Below, piece by piece: positions 10,994-23,260 of a stretch of 64,000 nt of DNA; position 1 is the stretch's first letter, and every line of letters starts with the position of its first letter. The position numbers were made by a program, and so were the translations under genes. The DNA comes from Dermacentor variabilis (lineage: Eukaryota; Arthropoda; Arachnida; Ixodida; Ixodidae). A model generated the notes under the pieces. That model was not told the DNA's origin. It did not search any database and worked only from the letters and a program-made list of their open reading frames with translations. The stretch lies in contig NC_134568.1 of assembly GCF_050947875.1 (NCBI RefSeq), forward strand, positions 219,479,673-219,543,672, in the 5' to 3' direction.

Positions 10994-13900
10994 GTGAGTG
11001 TAGAGCAAGTACCTCTGTTAGTCTTACTCGTTGGGCTATGCACAAAGATTCAAGATAGCTTGTTGTTCTCAAGTTATTTTTTATGCAAGTACTATTAGAA
11101 AATTTAAATGCCCACATTTTCAGTAGGTTCCATTGCCATGAGAACATATGTCTTAATGTATTTATAGCAGATGAAGCTTGGAACTTAATTTTATTTTAAA
11201 TTTTGTATGAGCTGTCGACTGGAAAGTACAAACTCTAACAATATAGGCAACAATGTTACTAAATGGGTGGGCTTGATTCTTGATTCTTATAAAGCGCACT
11301 TGCTGCTATTTTCTTAGGTGTTAACTGACTAAACCGATGTGATGTTCCTGTCATCCCTTATATTCTCCCCAACACGTAGAATGCTAGTGTTTTAACTGGC
11401 GTGTTCAGTAATTAGTAAGGAAAAGAAAAAAGAAAGACGCCCTTGATTGTTGTGCGCACCCATTTGCCGTGGCCTAAAAAAAAAAAGTCCTTTACAGTAC
11501 TGCGCACCTCATTCTTTCATACAGAAATACAACTTTCTCTCATTTGGAAAAAACAAAGGTTTACGCTTAATGCACTTATGTTGCGATAAACAAAAAAAGT
11601 CACAGTTTCGCCCAAAATGTGAAGCAGCAATTACGATAGCAAATTAGTAGGCAGCTATACTAAAAGTTAGGAAAGTAGTTTCATCGGCCGTATAAACTTC
11701 TAAACATTCGCTTACTAACTAAATTAACAAGCATGGTGTCACACGCCCACAAGCATACATGAACGTGTCACACTCGGTGACCGCGGAAACTCTTTATCAA
11801 AACACTGGAGTGAGGAAGTGCGGTAGCAGGAGCAAGGGAATTTACCTTTGTGCGGCCTCTCACTTCAACGCGAACCAAGAGACGAGAACACTGTGCGGTG
11901 CACCTGGATGCATAGACTCTTGTCTCCATTGCAGATGGCTTTCAAGATAGGGACTATATGATAGGGGCTGCGCGGCCGCACTGTATGTAGCAGCCGCCGG
12001 TGTAGAACACCTCTCCTGTTTGCGCCATCCCGCACACAAGTTTTGGAAACTCTGAACGCCCGTGATGTGGCCCCATTTTCGTCCGTCTCTGCACATGTGA
12101 TCGCTTTTCTTTTATTTGCGGCATCGTGAGGAACTCCGCATGTCTTCGCAGTTGGCACTTCCATGCTGATAGAGCAAATGCAGAAAATGGAAAGACCGGG
12201 AAGGCAGACGGTGCACTAACCTAAGCCAAAGGAAGCATTGCCTAAACACACATACCGTATTTACTCGTATAATGGTCGCACTCACGTAATGATCGCACCC
12301 CCAAATTTTGTCGTCAAAATTCGAATTGTTTAATTTCCCCGAACTTGCCGCAGCTATATGTCGTGTGCCAAGTCTAGCTAATAATGATCTCGCTTAGCAT
12401 CTGTGGAATGCTATGCGAACAACTCTTCAGGACAAACCAAGCGGTCTGCACGCGCCATGCATTCTTAAGTAGATGCCTCATTTCATTACTTTCATCATTT
12501 TCCGCACTTCCATGACTAAAAAAAAGCTCCAACCAAACTTGCCTTTATTATGTGTAGGCTTTATAATGGTTATGGTCAACAACAACAAAAAAGGCGCCTG
12601 AAATGAAAACAGCCTGAAAATGAAATCGTCAGTTGGAAGGGGCACATGTCTTCAGAAAAAAATCAAGTCAGTGTCTATTGGTATTGAAATAGCTCTGGGA
12701 GTTCGACCAAGGTCATTTTCACGAGCATATCTATGATAAACTGTGATTACACAGTGAAATTCAGCAGTTATACCTTTAGGAGGTTTGACTAGATTTCTGA
12801 TGGTGATAAGATACTGAGACCACAATGCTGCAATGGGCAGAAATCAAATAGTTCCCAGCATTTGACAATCCAGCGACTTCAAGCCGTAAGGCTCGCCAGT
12901 CATTGGGCATGGCTGATTATAATACTTTATCCAGACTTTCCTCCTCACCTGCAGATTAAATGTAACAAGCTGATTATATTTTAGAATACAGATATAGCAG
13001 TCCCAAAAAACTGGGCATGATGCAAGCTGACAGTTTGATAGGGTGGGAACTGCCTAGTGCCAGGCATTATCTGCAGTGCAAGCGTGTATGACGAATCCTG
13101 CATGTTGTCCGCTACAGGGCATCCCGAGAAGGCACAAAAGACAATTCTCGCTATCAAAGCAGGGAATGCGTAGTAAAGAAAAGCATTACTTATGTGGCCA
13201 CCTTACTAAGAAAGAAAATTTAGCTTCAGCTGTAGTTTTAATGAACTTTCCAGCGTGCAGCCAAAAGTGCCCGCTTTCAGGGGGGGGGGCAAATGTCCCT
13301 CCTTGTCCCCCCCCCTCCTCGGTAGATACGCCTATGCCCCTGTGTAACTTCAGCATGCTATAGGAGGCTAAAGGAAAGAGAAAGCCGTGCATTGGTGCAA
13401 TAACTACCTCTAACTCCGCTTATGTTTGAAGGATTAAAAAAGTTCTTGCAGCCTGAGATTCGTGAGGTGAAGATACATTACAGTTTAGATTTAACAGTAC
13501 TGCTATCGCACGACATCCAGACTTGGGTAGTCTTTGCAGAAAGACCTACTCTGGTAATGATCCTTTATTGGGGCTAAAAGTATCAATAAACCAACAATTA
13601 ACACCAGCGCTGTGCGATTTGTGGGTCCACGCTGGATGAGTTTCATTCATTTGCAATTCACAGTGCAAGTCTGTGGCGACACAATGCATGTCTGTATAGG
13701 CTGGTTTTATTCTGCGCTGTGTCCATCTCTACCTTATTCTGAGTAAAAATGTGGAACAAGCACTTTAACGAGTGCGAGGTCCACCATGGTCTTGCTTCCA
13801 GGCGAGCTTCTGGGTTAGCGTTGCGATCAATATTCATTCATTGAAGTGAACTGGAAGTTACCCATTTTCTCTAGAGCAGAACAAAAACTAGAAATAAAAA

Positions 13901-14199
13901 TATTTCATTCTAACGCCTATGTCCAAGAAGCTATGCCAAGAAACTAGAAGTGATGAGAGAATGAGGCAAAGAACTTGGAAGTGCAGGTCAGTATAGTTGT
14001 GCTTCAGGGATTCCAACAGTGCTGTGTCCCTTATGTAGAGAAGTGTTCAGGTGATAATGCTGTCATTGCTCTGCCTTAGCATAATGCTAATGCACTATTG
14101 TGTGCGGCTGTTGAAGAACCAATCAAGTAGTATGTGTACTGACAGTGTGTGCAGTGTCTTTGATGCCAGTGTTGTTAAGGATGAGCATATTTTTAACAG
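10994..14199 (+). other. AP1G intron with MITE fragments
   Basis: No coding exon is visible. The recognisable pieces are a single MITE end (ACCGTATTTACTCGTATAATG at about 12254), one fragment related to the 9421-10125 element (13360-13500), and opposed G and C homopolymer runs at 13279-13316. The intron ends with TTTTTAACAG at 14199. Confidence 0.5.
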
Positions 14200-14298
14200 A
14201 CATTCCAGCTGCAGATGCTTCCACCAGATGGCTCTGTGGTACAACCAAACAGTTCTGGATGCGTAAGACAAACCATCAAGGTGACAAGTCCTCACAAA
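14200..14298 (+). CDS. AP-1 complex subunit gamma, second ear-domain exon
   Basis: A 99-nt, phase 0/0 exon of 33 codons lies between TTTTTAACAG and GTAAGC. It starts with TFQLQMLPPDGSVVQPNSSG and ends with RQTIKVTSPHK. It joins directly to VPK of the previous exon to give VPKTFQLQ, matching the family. This is the central strand pair of the ear. A TA-flanked pogo-like transposon begins only 43 bp after this exon. Confidence 0.93.
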
Positions 14299-14341
14299 GT
14301 AAGCACCTTCTTTTTTTTTATTCTTGTTAAAGTTACTGTTA

Positions 14342-15550
14342 CAGCTCAGACCACTTATAACGTAACTGCTTATAGTGCTGGTCTGCATATAATGCAGTCT
14401 TTTCTGGCTCCCGTTTATCTTCCCGTAGAACTCAGTATATGAGCATACTGCTTATAATGCAGCTGCATGAGACGAAATATGAGTTATAATGTGATTGCCA
14501 AGAAATCCCACAGATCAGCACAGCAGCGAGCGCACTTCTCAACTATATGCGCTGGCCAAGGGGAGAGCTGCGAGAGCGATGCAGTGGAGGAGGAGATGCT
14601 TATCAAGCAAACATATAAGGAACGGAGGAGAAAATAAATGTGGCAGCAGCATGCTTGAGCTCAGCGGGTGCACAGTGGTTGCTAGGCGATGGAAGCCATT
14701 TGCTACGGCCACTTGTCTGTGGCGTGTGGTCTGCACCGAACGCATGTGCATTGTCGCTTTTTTTGCTCTGTGCAAAAAGTAAATACGCTTGCCGACTGGA
14801 TTTTTTCAGGCACGAACGAGATTGCGAAAATGTCTGAATTATTGGGCAGGCAGGAAAACCAAATTTCGGTGGTAAAATCAAAATGTTTATTGCAAGTCAA
14901 GCACCGTGGAAAAATAGGTCAAGGCCGCATGTGGGTTTTCTGTTTGCCCGTTGCCATGCGCGTTGTTGCCATGTGCATATATCACACGTGGGACCTTCGC
15001 GACCGTGTGATTTTAAACTTCGTTCTACAAATTCATCAGTTGGAAACATTGTCCATGCATGCTTTTGCACTTTTTGCTATTATGCATTCATCGTATTTGC
15101 TGGTTGGTCACCTGCAAACCCTGCATCACATGCACTGCGGTCATGTGCACATAGCAGTCTGTGCACATGATTTTGTGCCAGATCAACATGCATTCGTCTA
15201 CAGGCATGAACACACATCAAGATCAAACTTTGATAACCCCCACCACGTAGGCCTAACCAGCGTCATCTTGTCGGGAGTCAGCGGCCGAAATTATGCTTTG
15301 GTGCAGAGTGAATGAAATGCTTTGCAGCGACTGTGTGGCACCATGAAAACGGAGGAACTGCATCATCAACGAAAGTGAGGGCACATCCCGATTATATGCT
15401 TCGATTCCTGGACACATGCGGCTGCTTCGTCTAGGTGCTTGACATGTGCACATCCTTTGAAAAATGTTTTCGTTAAAATATAGTACATACCCTTATACTA
15501 CTGTGGAAATTCACAACTGTGGCGACTTACGTAATAAATGGTCTATGCTG
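14342..15550. mobile_element. Pogo/Tigger-like non-autonomous TIR element with TA target sites
   Basis: The left terminus CAGCTCAGACCACTTATAAC (14342) pairs with the inverse of the right terminus (ending GGTCTATGCTG at 15550) with moderate decay. Both ends are flanked by TA (14340-14341 and 15551-15552), the target duplication of the Tc1/mariner group. No transposase is recognisable inside, so it is a MITE-like derivative about 1.2 kb long. Confidence 0.6.
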
Positions 15551-16497
15551 TAATTGAAATGTTTTTTTTGCTTGCATTCAATTTGTTCTTGTATTTTACT
15601 TAATCTTCAACACTCAGGTAAAAGTGTTAGTATTACGATATTGCTAAACCTTCAAATGGCTTTTATGAGTCGTACTCATCATAAAGCAACAAATTCTACC
15701 TGTGGCGGAGAGCTTAATAACTCTTCACAGTAATACAGTTGCATATTACAGCTGACTCACATAATTTTTACCTTGCAGGGACATGCAAAATCATTTTGAA
15801 TTATCCTAGGAAGTCCTAGATTTGCTTGCTATAAAAAGTCGCACTTCTGCTCGAAAGGCGAAGCTTTGATAGCTATAGCAAAGTATTAGACTATTACATA
15901 AACCAAGGCACATAGTTTTATGGGCATTTAAAATTTTTGTAAACATTCACTTACAGAAACCGACCGACTTTCTGGGCCTCGCGGGGAAGGAAAAATAGTC
16001 CGAAAAATTCATGCAGCAAATGTTTTTTTAATTTAAAAAAAATTTGTAAAGCTTAGAATTACTTTGACAAAATCTCTAATAACGCCCTGCCTCATTCTAC
16101 GCTTGGAGACGATCAGATTTGCTTCGATTTGTGCAAGAGTGACGTCTCCATATACAGTCGTCAAGAGTGTCACTGTGTTGAAAATCTCCGTTGGCGCCAC
16201 GGAGATCCAAGAAATGAGCCACATTTAGTTGCTCTACTTGGCTCTGGTGAAGACACAGGAGGTGGCACCGAGCACACAAATGTGAAGCCACACAAACACA
16301 CAGAGATGCAACGTCTCCAAGACACACTTTCTTTGTGGGCACACCACATGCAGAATGGCAACCAAAACTTAAAAAAAAATAAAATGAAAAGGATTCTGCG
16401 CCTAGTGATTATGATACTAGTGCTAACTGAAAGAAAGAAAGGAAAAAAGAAATGTGTCTTCTGGAGAGTTTTGTCAGCCAAAGAATAGCGGGCATGG

Positions 16498-17928
16498 CCT
16501 CCAAGACTGGAGGATAACGCACACCATAGAGTTTCTCATTATAACACCTAGAGGGAAATCTGGTGCCACCGTCTATGGGAGTTTCTTAAAGAGCACCGTG
16601 CTGTCATGGGAAGGATGGTATATGTGTCTGCGAGGCTCGTGTTTGATGGTGTTTCAAGAGGCTTCGTCTAGAACGTAGATATGGCTACACAAATAATGCA
16701 CTCTTAAAGTAGCAGGGTGTCTACCAACCGGGAGAACCGGGAATTCTCAGGGATTTTGAATAGTCTGGAAAACTGGAAAAACTCGGGGAAAACTCTGGGA
16801 ATTTGTTCCTCTATCAGGGAAAATTACCTAATTTTACTGAAAGGGAACGAAAGTCGCGGTAATGCTGGCTCGAGTAACAGAGAGGAATAGCAACTAATTG
16901 TCTTTGAAGCCATGTCGTCAGCTGGAGGAGTTGCCAGAGTACAGTCAACGAGTGACTTTCTGGATGCCAGACAATTCGGACGACTTCGTGGCCACATAGG
17001 TCAATGTATAAGAACGTCTGAAATTTCGGATGCAAGAACCCTTCGCCATCAGATTTTCCGGACTTTTTGCCGTGATTGCAGGTCCGAAACGGCATTAATG
17101 AAAGTCACAACCGCCGCCATTTTGATAACTTCGCCGCCTCGAGGCACACTTGCACGCAGGCCCACTGTCAGCCGTAGGCACCACCGCGGCAATGCTAGCC
17201 CCAGCTGCTTCGAGGTTCGGTATTAAGCTTCTTGCCATTCTGTGCCGTGTTTTTCATTGAAAGAATTCGCCACTGTCAGCAATGGCACCCACACCGCCTT
17301 TGTGGTCATTGCGATTGGTTTTGAAGTTCGGAGCCCGTGAAGGGAGCCCGTCTTGACATAAAACAAAGTTCTAAGTCACTCGGGGAATATTGCAAAAACA
17401 CTCGGGAAAAACCTGGAAAACTTGGGGAACTTGGAATTGTCAACTTGGCAGACACCCTGAATAAAATCTTCATATTCAGTTCAGTTTCGGTTCACGCATA
17501 TTACATCTTTACTCACCTACAATGCATGACCAAGCAAAGAAAAGCAAGAACAGACGACAAACTGTTTAAAAGAGAGCGTGAATCTTGTCTGTCCTCCAAC
17601 TTTAGCGGCCCGCTGATACCTTTTACGTATCATATAATTGTACATGCAGTAATAAGTTCTCGTAGTTAAGCAAAACATGTTTTTATGTAATAATAGAGCT
17701 AAAACAGCTTTTTATGTGCTGTTTTAGTAGAAAATGAATCATTGTGACAGACGGAACGGTGCTTGCTCAGCTCTCCAAGAACGATGCCAATCCGAAGTCA
17801 CAATATAACGGCATTCCCATGCATACCACAGTGAAGCAGTGCCAGATTTCTCTCTAGATAATATAGTGAGAAACTCTATGGCGCACGCTCTCTATTAATA
17901 GCCTGCACCTCCCAATCTTGGAGGCTAT
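16498..17928. repeat. Inverted pair of a dispersed repeat flanking a nested TIR element
   Basis: The left arm carries CCTCCAAGACTGGAGG (16500) and CCATAGAGTTTCTCATTATA (16524), then GAGGGAAATCTGG. The right arm (about 17841-17928) carries the same blocks in inverse order and orientation: CCAGATTTCTCTCTAG, TATAGTGAGAAACTCTATGG, CAATCTTGGAGG. The same motif also occurs singly at about 4854 and 22350. The arms enclose the 16713-17459 element. Its function is unknown. Confidence 0.55.
16713..17459. mobile_element. CAGGGTGTCTACC-family TIR element, copy 1
   Basis: It begins CAGGGTGTCTACCAACC and ends CTTGGCAGACACCCTG, with inverted termini rich in GGGAAA-type subterminal repeats (CTCGGGGAAAACTC and similar). 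The flanking pentamers AGTAG and AATAA match at three of five positions, in keeping with a decayed 5-bp duplication seen better in copy 2 (32631). No transposase is recognised. Confidence 0.65.
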
Positions 17929-18607
17929 AAAACGGGCTAGTGGAAGCCAAGCCTGGCCAAGCCAGTGGAACATTCAACTTGGGGACCTCCAAGATCAGGT
18001 AGCATGACTCGGAACGAGCGATTTATCTGGAAAACCGAATTTTGGGGCCTAAGTTCATCTGAAAGGTTGCCTGTGCAAATGCATTACGTCTGTGGGAACC
18101 TTGATGGCGCATTTATTAAGTCTGGAATATCCATCGAGTCTAAATTTTTGGAGTCTGAAAAATCCATCGGCGACTGTACTAACTTGCATGGGGCTATATA
18201 CCCAGAGACACACTTGAGCAAAGTTCAGTCTATGATTGTTAGCACTCGCTATCGCAATGCAGGGGTGATGAGTGCCAGCAGAAGGGAGTGCACATGCTCC
18301 TCCCAAAGCAAACGTTCTGTGCTCACATTCCCTTCCCCATTTCAACTGTGCTGTCTCTCCAAACTCAGCTGATCTCACGACCTCCAACACTTGGGCACAA
18401 AAAGACAGCGCACATCAAATTGCCAGCCTTCTCTGCTTGCTCTTGCATGCTCGCCCTTTGGATAGGCAAGTGCAGCAGGCCGTGTGATATGGAACACATG
18501 ATTATAAGCACAACACAGTGCACAGGCAGGTTAATGCTTACCCACAGTGAGGCGCAAGCAGTCACGTCGTTCATATGGCATCTACTAAGGGCACAACAAT
18601 TGCACTT

Positions 18608-18847
18608 ACCCGCCGTGGTTGCTCAGTGGCTATGGTGTTGGGCTGCTGAGCAGGAGGTCGCGGGATCGAATCCCGGCCACGGCGGCCGCATTTCGATGGG
18701 GGCGAAATGCGAAAACATCCGTGTGCTTAGATTTAGGTGCACGTTAAAGAACCCCAGGTGGTCAAAATTTCCGGAGTCCTCCACTACGGCGTGCCTCATA
18801 ATCAGAAAGTGGTTTTGGCACGTAAAACCCCAAATATTATTATTATT
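18608..18847 (+). repeat. Ruka SINE with 13-bp target-site duplication
   Basis: A nearly intact tick Ruka SINE. The tRNA-derived head has a pol III A-box-like TGGCTATGGTG (about 18629) and a B-box-like GGGATCGAATCCC (18662-18674). The conserved body follows (GCACGTTAAAGAACCCC, GGAGTCCTCCACTACGGCG), and the element ends in a TAT/TTA repeat tail. It is bounded by AACAATTGCACTT at 18595-18607 and 18848-18860. The duplication and the low decay point to a relatively recent LINE-mediated insertion. It lies in the 7.1 kb AP1G intron. Confidence 0.95.
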
Positions 18848-18915
18848 AACAATTGCACTTGTCGGCACTTCAGTTTCACTTTTTTGTGTGAAATCGGCCT
18901 GAATTCATTGTGCAA

Positions 18916-20865
18916 CAGTCGAACCTCGATATAACGAAGTCCAATTTGCAGCCGAAAATTTCGTTAAATCGCGAGTTTCGTTAAGTCGAGGTTCGCATGT
19001 TTCAGCAATCCAAATAAAGATGCAGATTCTTGGAACACTCCTAGCATATGGCACCATGTAGATAGCAAAATGGCAAAGATAACCAATAAACCCCGGAACT
19101 AATAACACAACCAAAACGTGATGCCCGATAGCCAGCGGGTACGAACGTATTTTTCTCCATTACGCGTACGGTGAAGAGCAGGTCTGCAGCAAGCGCCGTG
19201 TCTAGTGCTCATAGCTCACTAGATGTGGCCATCAGTGCCATCATCATCATGATTTGTCATCACTAAAAAAAAAAAAAAATCCTTTCACGAATACATGGCA
19301 ACCCGTGGCGCAAAGAAAAAAAAATTATGCACATACCAGAGCTATCAACTTGAATATTCTTTCGAGAAAAAGTGGAAGCAGTATTAACTTGGTGGATCCA
19401 TGAGGCCACCACTTACCATTAGAGCACTCAACGCTCGCAGCCATCGGATGATACCGTGCTCAGTAAAGAAATGACGACGTTGATTCATGAACGCTGGAGT
19501 ATTTTATTGAACTTCCCGCAGAGCAATTCTATGCAACTCAGATGGAAGCGAAGAACCCCGTCAGCTTCATCTGCCGCTTTTTAATATTTAATTTTTTTAA
19601 TACTGTACTCACGGCGGAGCAAGGCCTTAAAATTAAGGCGAAGGTCCGGGCTTGTTTCATGACCATGTCGCACTTCACTGGCAGGGACCAATCACGCATT
19701 TCAGCGACGTACGCTGCAAGCTTAGCCTACAGCTCCGGAAAGCGTCCAGACTTCGGCACTCGTCACATGTGAAAATTTCGCTTCGCTGCAGTCGCCACTC
19801 TCGCAGCACCCGTTTGTGATTTGTTTCTTCGGCGTAAAGGATGACAGCCCTCTTGAACGCTGCTGTGAAAGAGTGCCGAACGATTAGTGGGCCTGGAGCA
19901 CTCGTGACGACTGGGGATGCATAGATGTAGCACGTAGCCGGCAGTCAAGTGGAACGCGTCAAACCAATGCTAATGCCTTTCAACAGTGAAAGAAACCCGC
20001 GGGCAGTGTCTGCTCTTCCATCAACTACCGATACTCCGCGCAAGCGCCGCTGTTCTGTGGGTGCCGCCGCAAATGGGAACAGCGGCGCTTCCATCAACTA
20101 TCGACACCCCCATGAGTGTTGCATGCACTGTAAAACTCTCAAAAATGTTGAAAAACCCTTTCGAAAAGCGAACAAACACGCGGGATAGCGAAAAGATACC
20201 GGTAGGGCCATAGAGCAAACATAAAATTGTAACTACGTTGTAGCTCCCGTTGGTCTCGCTTTTTTTGGCGGGGCCACGTTTTGGTTTCGATTGTAAGTCG
20301 ACTCCCCCCCCCCCCCCCCCAACTTCAGACTTTCAAATTTTACAAAAGTGGTCAACTTACAATCGTGTAAATACGGTAACCAACTGAGAAAAACGTGCCC
20401 AACGACCGCTGTTCGTAAACTTACTTCCGGTTAGCGCTTTCCCATTCCAAGAGGCTGGTGACGTCATAGCGTTACACGTTCCGGAACTTCTGAAGCACTC
20501 CGGCTAGCACTACATGAGCACGTCCGCTGCGGGTTTAATACGTACACGATAGATGGCGCAGCGGCACGTTCTGCTCTAATTCTGCTTCACGTATTGAAGC
20601 GCGCCGGCAAATTTTGAGCATTAAAGGGCGCATGCAAATCGCTGTATGCCCGGCTAAAGTTTTCGTCTGCCTGTCAAGGAGGCTCCTGGTATGTGCGTGC
20701 GATGCGCGAGGACTTCGTTAAATCAGAAGTACAGTATAAAGTGACCTCGTTAAATCGTGAAAAAAAAATACATGGTTTTCAATGGGGCAGAGATTGGGAA
20801 AAATAAAAAGTGCGTTATTTCGAGAATTTCATTAAATTGAGGTTTGTTATATCGAGGTTCGACTG
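18916..20865. mobile_element. Pogo/Tigger-like TIR element
   Basis: The terminus CAGTCGAACCTCGATATAAC (18916) is inverted at 20865 (ATATCGAGGTTCGACTG), with second internal inverse copies (TTCGTTAAGTCGAGGTTCG at about 18975). No TA duplication remains: the flanks read AA and CA. No transposase is recognised. A nested MITE end (GATTGTAAGTCGAC ... GTGTAAATACGGT, 20288-20382, with an 18-20 bp C run) and a repeated CTTCCATCAACTA block (20018 and 20089) lie inside. Confidence 0.6.
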
Positions 20866-21396
20866 CATAATAATTGACAGAGTCAACCTTTCGCATTTCT
20901 AGAAACTCTTAAGGGCTCCTCGGATGGCGCACTTCAACTGTTTATTGGGATCAATTGCTTGGTTGTTTTGGTTAAAAATTTATTTACACTTATTTGCGCA
21001 TTTGTTTATTACTACACTGAGTCAATTTTAAATGTGGTTAAAGCAATCCACAGGAAATAGTGTAGTTGTTTTCCCTACTTTTAAGGGATTTCAAATGCCC
21101 ATTTTGTGAAACACCCTGAATGTTTTTTTTTTTGTTTTGTTTTTTTCTCTGAACTTTCCACAAGTTTTGCCAGTTATCAAGTCTGTTAAGGTGGTCATTG
21201 GCTGTTACTGAAGCAAGGCTATTGCTAATCATAATAAGATATGTTATTGATGTCCTTACTAATTGATGTGCATGCTGTTCCTGGTGTTATTTGATGAGCG
21301 CAGGAAAAGCACTTTCATTAATCTGTGTTGCCTTCATTTGCTTCACTGTAAGGTTTGCTTGACTGCATAGTACATCCCTGTCATGCTGCCTTATAG

Positions 21397-21498
21397 AATC
21401 CTTTGAGGATGCGAATCAGAATATCCTACAGCATCAATGGTGCTCAAGTCCTGGAGCAGGCTGAAGTGAACAACTTCCCAGCCTCTGTATGGCAGTGA
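21397..21498 (+). CDS. AP-1 complex subunit gamma, last coding exon
   Basis: After a TGCCTTATAG acceptor this exon encodes NPLRMRIRISYSINGAQV, then EQAEVNNFPASVWQ and TGA (21496-21498). The NNFP-x-x-W-Q terminus is diagnostic for AP-1 gamma ears. With the exons at 4289, 10833 and 14200 it completes the ear. A GGTAAGC donor follows three bases after the stop (exon end 21501), so the 3' UTR is itself spliced. Because the junction is so close to the stop, nonsense-mediated decay would not be expected. Confidence 0.93.
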   Translation, partial: NPLRMRIRISYSINGAQVLEQAEVNNFPASVWQ

Positions 21499-21501
21499 AA
21501 G

Positions 21502-23260
21502 GTAAGCATGGTATTTCTCTCATTGAAAAGACTACATAAGTGCTTCCTTTCTTTAAATCCCTGTCCTGTTCACACTTCTTCAATATGATGCCTTACCAAC
21601 TTGCCCAATTGACGATCCTTTTGCTTTGCTGGTGGTCATCGCATGTGGGCAGTAAGTAAAAGTGGAACTTAAACAAGTAAAAATGAACAAACGGCCTATG
21701 CCCACCCATTCTACAAGTATTTTCTGGCTGTTTTGCCATTTCTTCAAGCACATGGCTATGGTTACTCTATGTAGTTAGTGTCAGGTAATATTGTAATTAT
21801 AGGGATGTCCTTTTTTATTTTTTTATGACCTACTAAAAGGTATGCTCTTGTATTCATAGTCTTACACGTGTGTACATATGGTGTCGGTATGAACCAGTTG
21901 CCCTTGCAGGGGTTAACATTGATGCCTGTACTATCATATCTCTGTGATGTCATATGTTTCAGCTCTTGTAAATGCAAGCCACATTCTTCTTGAATTCAAC
22001 TTGCATCCCATGTCTCTTTGAATCAGTGCAGAACTGTCTGATAACAGGCTGGATAAATGAACAGGCAGCTCACTTAGTGTCCTTTCACAAGGAGACCAGC
22101 TTATTTCAAATTTCATGTGTAGAATGCTAGGAAGGACTTGTGCTAAGAATGAATGGTATGAATTGCACTGAGTTATGAAGCTGGAGTAGCCTTATTCACT
22201 AATTGTGGCCTGTAATAAAACTGTATAAAAATCTAATTTCTCTTTTCAGTATAGTAGATGGGACTAATGTACCTGTTAGGGCCACTCATGTTGGAATGTG
22301 CCAATAGTGTCATTGTCACACTGACTCATGTCTCGCATGGCTATGGCAGTCATAGAGCTTCCTACAAACATTACTAGGGAAAATTCTGGCGCAGGTGTCT
22401 ATGGGATCTGCAAGTACTGCAGTTGAGCCAACATGGAAATGATCGGTAGTATACGGATGTGAGTCCCTCTGTTTGAGATGCCTCTGTGACATTCCAAATT
22501 ATAATTATTAATGAAATATTGCGGTATAAATGCGGCAATTTGTAATAATTATTCATGTGTGCAGAAACTGCCTTCATGTGTGTAAGAAGTATGGTTTCTT
22601 GGAAATTTAGAAAGATAAAGCATAACAAATAGCCACTACAAGGATGTCTGAAGCCACGAGCACAAAGGTGATACAAATCTATGTATGTACTACTAATAAT
22701 TCCCATGTTAGCTGAACAACCACAGCACCAGAGTTGTTTATAATAACCTGGGGGAAACTGTGATGGCAGCCACATGTAATAGCTGCAGAATTAGTGTGGG
22801 CTTCTTGCTTGGATCATTGTGGCTGGTGTCAGCAATTATTTCTGGTGCATTTAAAGAGGGCAGTTGTTCTTTGCTTTGCTTTCCCATGTGACTGAATCAT
22901 TGACTTTTCTTTGTCCCCATTGATAAACAGCATGCAGAGAGAAAAAAGAATAACATTCATTTTTAAAGGAGAAGAAAAAAAATATTCCAAGGCCCATTCA
23001 CCCAGTGGCATAAAAAAGAATTTTGCCTGTTTTCGTGATACACATTGTGCTGCCAATGGCAGGCTGCATGCGTTTCCAGCTAATGTGGCCATAGTTAAAG
23101 GATGCATGCCTAAAAAGGACTTCAAATTACAGATACTTGACAGGTTTCATTTGTAGTTTATATGGATGTTAACGGCAGATATTCTTAGCCTTAGTGGTAT
23201 CAACTTGGGTGGGTAGAATTTGAGTAATCAGAATGGTTGACTTATTCTTATCTTTTACAG
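21502..23260 (+). other. AP1G intron in the 3' UTR
   Basis: This is bounded by GTAAGC (21502) and TCTTTTACAG (23260). It contains one copy of the dispersed TAGAG-TTTC motif near 22350 (then TAGGGAAAATTCTGG) and no coding signal. Confidence 0.55.

Noticed and set aside
14689..15315. 208-codon plus-strand ORF
   Set aside because: It lies wholly inside the TA-flanked pogo-like element and shows no transposase motif. His-rich sequence suggests chance.
16713..17459. hAT assignment for the CAGGG-ended element
   Set aside because: No 8-bp duplication at either copy. Copy 2 shows 5 bp. Left unclassified.
18629..18680. A tRNA gene
   Set aside because: A- and B-box-like motifs are present but belong to the tRNA-derived head of a Ruka SINE. 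There is no clover-leaf, and a SINE body follows.
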